NCBI GenBank assembly: GCA_031386665.1
Contig: JANNCN010000081.1
Span: forward strand, 1-64,000
Length of the DNA: 64,000 nucleotides
Origin: JANYCG01 sp031386665
Lineage (GTDB): Bacteria > Pseudomonadota > Gammaproteobacteria > Burkholderiales > Burkholderiaceae_C
Direction: 5' to 3'
Of this stretch, positions 61,416 to 64,000 are shown in pieces. The stretch's first letter is position 1. Every line of letters begins with the position of its first letter. The translations under genes were made by a program, and so were the position numbers. Under the pieces are notes generated by a model that was not told where the DNA came from, ran no database searches, and was given only the letters and a program-made list of their open reading frames with translations.

Positions 61416-64000
61416 TCTTTTTCTTTTCCATCGACCGTCAATCCATCGCGCAGCCTGGATTTTTTCAAATCTCCCAGCTCCTCGGCTTTTTGGGTCACTC
61501 GGTCGCTGATGGCTCCGAGTCCATTCAATCTTTGCAGTGCCTTGATTTCTGTGTCGATTTGCCGAATCATCTGGGCACGCTTACCTTCAGTGATTTGCTC
61601 TGATTTGTCAAGGTCAATTGGCCTGAGCTTGATGCCAAAAGTCTGCGCGACTGCCAGGGCAGGCTGCACGGGCAGCCCATCTTTTCCAATGCCCGTGTAG
61701 TTTTCTGCAATGGCTTCTGGCAGCCAAGAGACTGTCCCGCCGCTGGCTTGAGCAATGGCATTCATGCCCCGTTCCCAGTGGTAGTTCCCAGCGGTGATCG
61801 CGGGCGACATTTGCTTCCACAGCCACTCAGAGCGCTTTTTCAAACGCTCGCCGCTGGTGTCGTTGCTGTCAACCAAGTCTTTGCCAAAATACAAATCCTT
61901 GTTGGCCAGCATGGCGACTGCCGTTGTGAACAGTGGATGACTTGGCGTAATCGGCTGTGGCAATGGCAGGCCGCCAGCATTCGGACTCACGTCAAAAATA
62001 TCGCCCCCCGGCACAATGCGCGACACATCCAAAAACAAGGGCAGCTTGGTAACTTCATCCATTCCCAAGCGAATGGCCTTGGGGCTCAAAAGCGAAGTCA
62101 CGCCTTTCATCCAGGGCGGTAAGTTCTCGCGCTCCAGATCTTCTTTGGCTTTGACCTGTTTTCGAAAGTCGGCGTCATTGAGGTACTTCTCCAGCGATTC
62201 ACCCCAGGCTTCATCGTCATCGGCTCCTGTGGCGATGGCATAAGCCGCCGCATTGGCCAGCCAAAGCACCGCCGCTGGAGCGGCCAGGCGATGAGGGTAA
62301 TGCGTGGCAGTGTGCAGCAGTGCCGGAATGGCTTTGTAGGTGTAGCTGAAGAACGGAATGCCAAAGTCCCGAATCATGCGGGCCCCCTTGGGCAAATCGT
62401 CGTAGGTAAAAATGTAGCGCTGGGCATAATCCACAGCGTCGTCTGTGGTCATCCCGCGACCGTGCGCATCCTTGTACAACAGGTATCGAAAAAAGGTGTC
62501 TTCTGCGGCGTAGGCGGCCCCCATGGGCTTGCGCAAAAACCAGGTCATCGCGTCGTAAACAAACTTTGCCCCTTTGGCCGTCGCGCTGTCTGCATGTTTT
62601 GCAATCAACTGCAGCTCAGGGGGCAGTGTGTTCATGAGCTCGGCGTCACTCATAGAGCCTAAAAACAAACCTGCATCTCTGGCCTTCAGCAACTCAGGCG
62701 CTTGATTTACAAAGTCTTTGAGCGCAGACAGGTACTTGTCAGCCCGGTGATAGCCCACCCCGCCAAAATGCGCCATGCTCATGTTGGACACAACGTTGTT
62801 CACATGGCTAACAGGGTTCAAAACCGTTTTGCCTTCTTTCCACAGCCCCATGGCTCTGCGGTACATCTGCAACGCACCATTGGCCGATTCTTCAAACTGT
62901 GACAAATGGGTGGCCACTTCTATAGGCACGTACATCCCGGCCAGCTTTCCGTAACGGCTGGCCCCGGTGCCAGGCACCTTGGTATCGGGCACGCGCACAA
63001 AGCCCGGTTTCTCCAAGCGCGACGCCACAGTACTGGCCAACCCCTCAAAAAGGTGTCCTAGTGCAATGTCTTTTTGGGTTTGCATGTACCCGGTCACAAA
63101 GCGAAACCCCGCGTCCCTGATCTCCCCCATCTTGTCGCGTTCAGCCCGCGTGTAGTCGCGCCAAACTTGAACCTCCTGGTCTTTGGCAGCATCAAAGTCT
63201 GGGTCTCGCACCTGCCAGCCCAGCGACTCATAGTTTTCCAAATCACTGACAGAAACGGTTTCGTAAAGTCCCCTTCCATTCAGGCTGCGCCCCCTGATAC
63301 CCTTCATTGCGCTGGTTCTGCCACTCAAAGCCCGCACCATTTCGGCCCATGCATCTTTGGCTTTGGCACCAATTTTCGATTCATAAAACCGGGGCAAATA
63401 AGCCCCATCCCAGCGCGTTGCCGCCTCTTGACTCAACATGCCAAGGCGCACCAACTCAGCGCTTTGCAGGCTCATTGTGTGGCTCATGGTTGCAGCGAGT
63501 TTCACCGCGTGAGCGGGTGGCACCAACCCCGTTGCAAGCTCCTTTTCAATGATGTCAGACACCATGCGGCGCTCGCCGGCCGACATTTTTGCGGTATCCT
63601 TTGCAATTGAGATTGCAGTTTCTTGCGCTGCTTGGACGTCCAACTTCATTTGCCTGATTTGCTTTTTCAGCTCCGGGCTTTGGGTGTTCATTTGAATCCG
63701 CGCCAACCAGGGCACCGCAGCACCTGCCAGCTTTTCGTAAAGCCATGCGGTCGGGGCCACCTGGAAACGCCCCGTTGCATCCCGCCAGCTCACACCTTTG
63801 GGCGCTGGCGCCACAGGTGCAACGGCTTGCTGACTTTGGGCTTGCGCTTTGTTGCCAAACACGCTGGCGGCCTGAGTCGCTGCGCTGGCTGGCTTGGGGC
63901 GGCTGAACTGACCACGTGCGCCGCCACTATCTGGCGCGGTGGGTTCATTCGGCACGGTGACCTTTATCGACCCTCCCGGCCTGCCGACATTCAACCGGAA
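61412..64000 (-). CDS. Large phage virion protein, C-terminal part (runs off window end)
   Basis: At least 862 residues are open from the window end to the stop at 61412; the first possible start inside the window is only a TTG, so I treat the gene as partial. Visible are a Pro/Ala/Gln-rich segment (about 20-65), helical regions rich in Lys and Glu (105-200), a hydrophobic stretch (APAAVLWLANAAAYAIATGA, about 575-595) and a basic C-terminal tail (residues 800-860). The size, helical character and place upstream of tail-fibre genes resemble internal ejection proteins of podoviruses; this is inference, and no catalytic motif is seen. Confidence 0.65.
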   Translation of the reverse strand, partial: FRLNVGRPGGSIKVTVPNEPTAPDSGGARGQFSRPKPASAATQAASVFGNKAQAQSQQAVAPVAPAPKGVSWRDATGRFQVAPTAWLYEKLAGAAVPWLARIQMNTQSPELKKQIRQMKLDVQAAQETAISIAKDTAKMSAGERRMVSDIIEKELATGLVPPAHAVKLAATMSHTMSLQSAELVRLGMLSQEAATRWDGAYLPRFYESKIGAKAKDAWAEMVRALSGRTSAMKGIRGRSLNGRGLYETVSVSDLENYESLGWQVRDPDFDAAKDQEVQVWRDYTRAERDKMGEIRDAGFRFVTGYMQTQKDIALGHLFEGLASTVASRLEKPGFVRVPDTKVPGTGASRYGKLAGMYVPIEVATHLSQFEESANGALQMYRRAMGLWKEGKTVLNPVSHVNNVVSNMSMAHFGGVGYHRADKYLSALKDFVNQAPELLKARDAGLFLGSMSDAELMNTLPPELQLIAKHADSATAKGAKFVYDAMTWFLRKPMGAAYAAEDTFFRYLLYKDAHGRGMTTDDAVDYAQRYIFTYDDLPKGARMIRDFGIPFFSYTYKAIPALLHTATHYPHRLAAPAAVLWLANAAAYAIATGADDDEAWGESLEKYLNDADFRKQVKAKEDLERENLPPWMKGVTSLLSPKAIRLGMDEVTKLPLFLDVSRIVPGGDIFDVSPNAGGLPLPQPITPSHPLFTTAVAMLANKDLYFGKDLVDSNDTSGERLKKRSEWLWKQMSPAITAGNYHWERGMNAIAQASGGTVSWLPEAIAENYTGIGKDGLPVQPALAVAQTFGIKLRPIDLDKSEQITEGKRAQMIRQIDTEIKALQRLNGLGAISDRVTQKAEELGDLKKSRLRDGLTVDGKEKD

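Overview
The window reads as chromosome of a betaproteobacterium of the order Burkholderiales, most likely family Comamonadaceae (Rhodoferax/Polaromonas-like). This is inferred from the gene neighbourhoods (smc-zipA-ligA; dapC-dapD-pilU-dapE-prmB), the protein sequences, the GC-rich coding DNA and AT-rich interspersed repeats of the TTTGCTAT...ATAGCA type. No rRNA gene, complete tRNA gene or CRISPR array is visible.

Layout. (1) 1-23.2 kb is housekeeping: purL (minus, cut by the window start), map-glnD (plus), def, and the compact smc-zipA-ligA unit (minus), then a four-cysteine mini-protein and the lysine/peptidoglycan-precursor cluster dapC-dapD-pilU-dapE-prmB (plus), then an ABC-F ATPase. 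(2) 23.4-35.9 kb is one long minus-strand cobalamin operon under a B12 riboswitch with its own terminator: btuB, a leaderless B12-binding-protein homologue, cobU, btuF, btuC, btuD, cobO, cbiB/cobC, cobQ, cobT, cobS and a CobC-type phosphatase. The cobO-cbiB-cobC segment is damaged by two internal deletions and a nonsense codon, so uptake and late assembly genes look intact but corrinoid adenosylation and aminopropanol attachment look broken. (3) 36.3-56.5 kb is an accessory catabolic island. A plus-strand operon encodes SDR, cupin, alpha/beta hydrolase, IclR regulator, a second SDR, a ThDP enzyme, an aspartate-dehydrogenase-like protein, an aldehyde dehydrogenase, a two-domain VOC dioxygenase-like protein, two Bug solute-binding proteins, a 73-residue helix-turn-helix-like protein, a Rieske oxygenase and its reductase. 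A facing minus-strand operon encodes a Bug protein and a molybdenum hydroxylase (large, medium and small subunits plus CoxG), divergent from a MarR regulator. The set suggests oxidative breakdown of an aromatic or N-heteroaromatic acid through ring hydroxylation or demethylation, ring cleavage, hydrolysis and aldehyde oxidation; the substrate cannot be read from sequence. (4) 56.7-64 kb is the right part of a prophage inserted in a tRNA-Lys gene. The displaced tRNA 3' half with its terminator marks the attachment site, followed on the minus strand by a DUF1353 protein, small proteins, a GH19 endolysin, a holin-like protein, a beta-helix tailspike, small virion proteins and a large virion protein cut by the window end. 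One lipoprotein gene lies on the opposite strand.

Two repeat families stand out. One is a ~120-150 bp element present five times, in which a conserved hairpin box is always paired, about 35-50 nt away, with a palindrome of different sequence. The other is a ~70 bp GC-rich element, twice intergenic in the dap cluster and once inserted in frame inside dapC.
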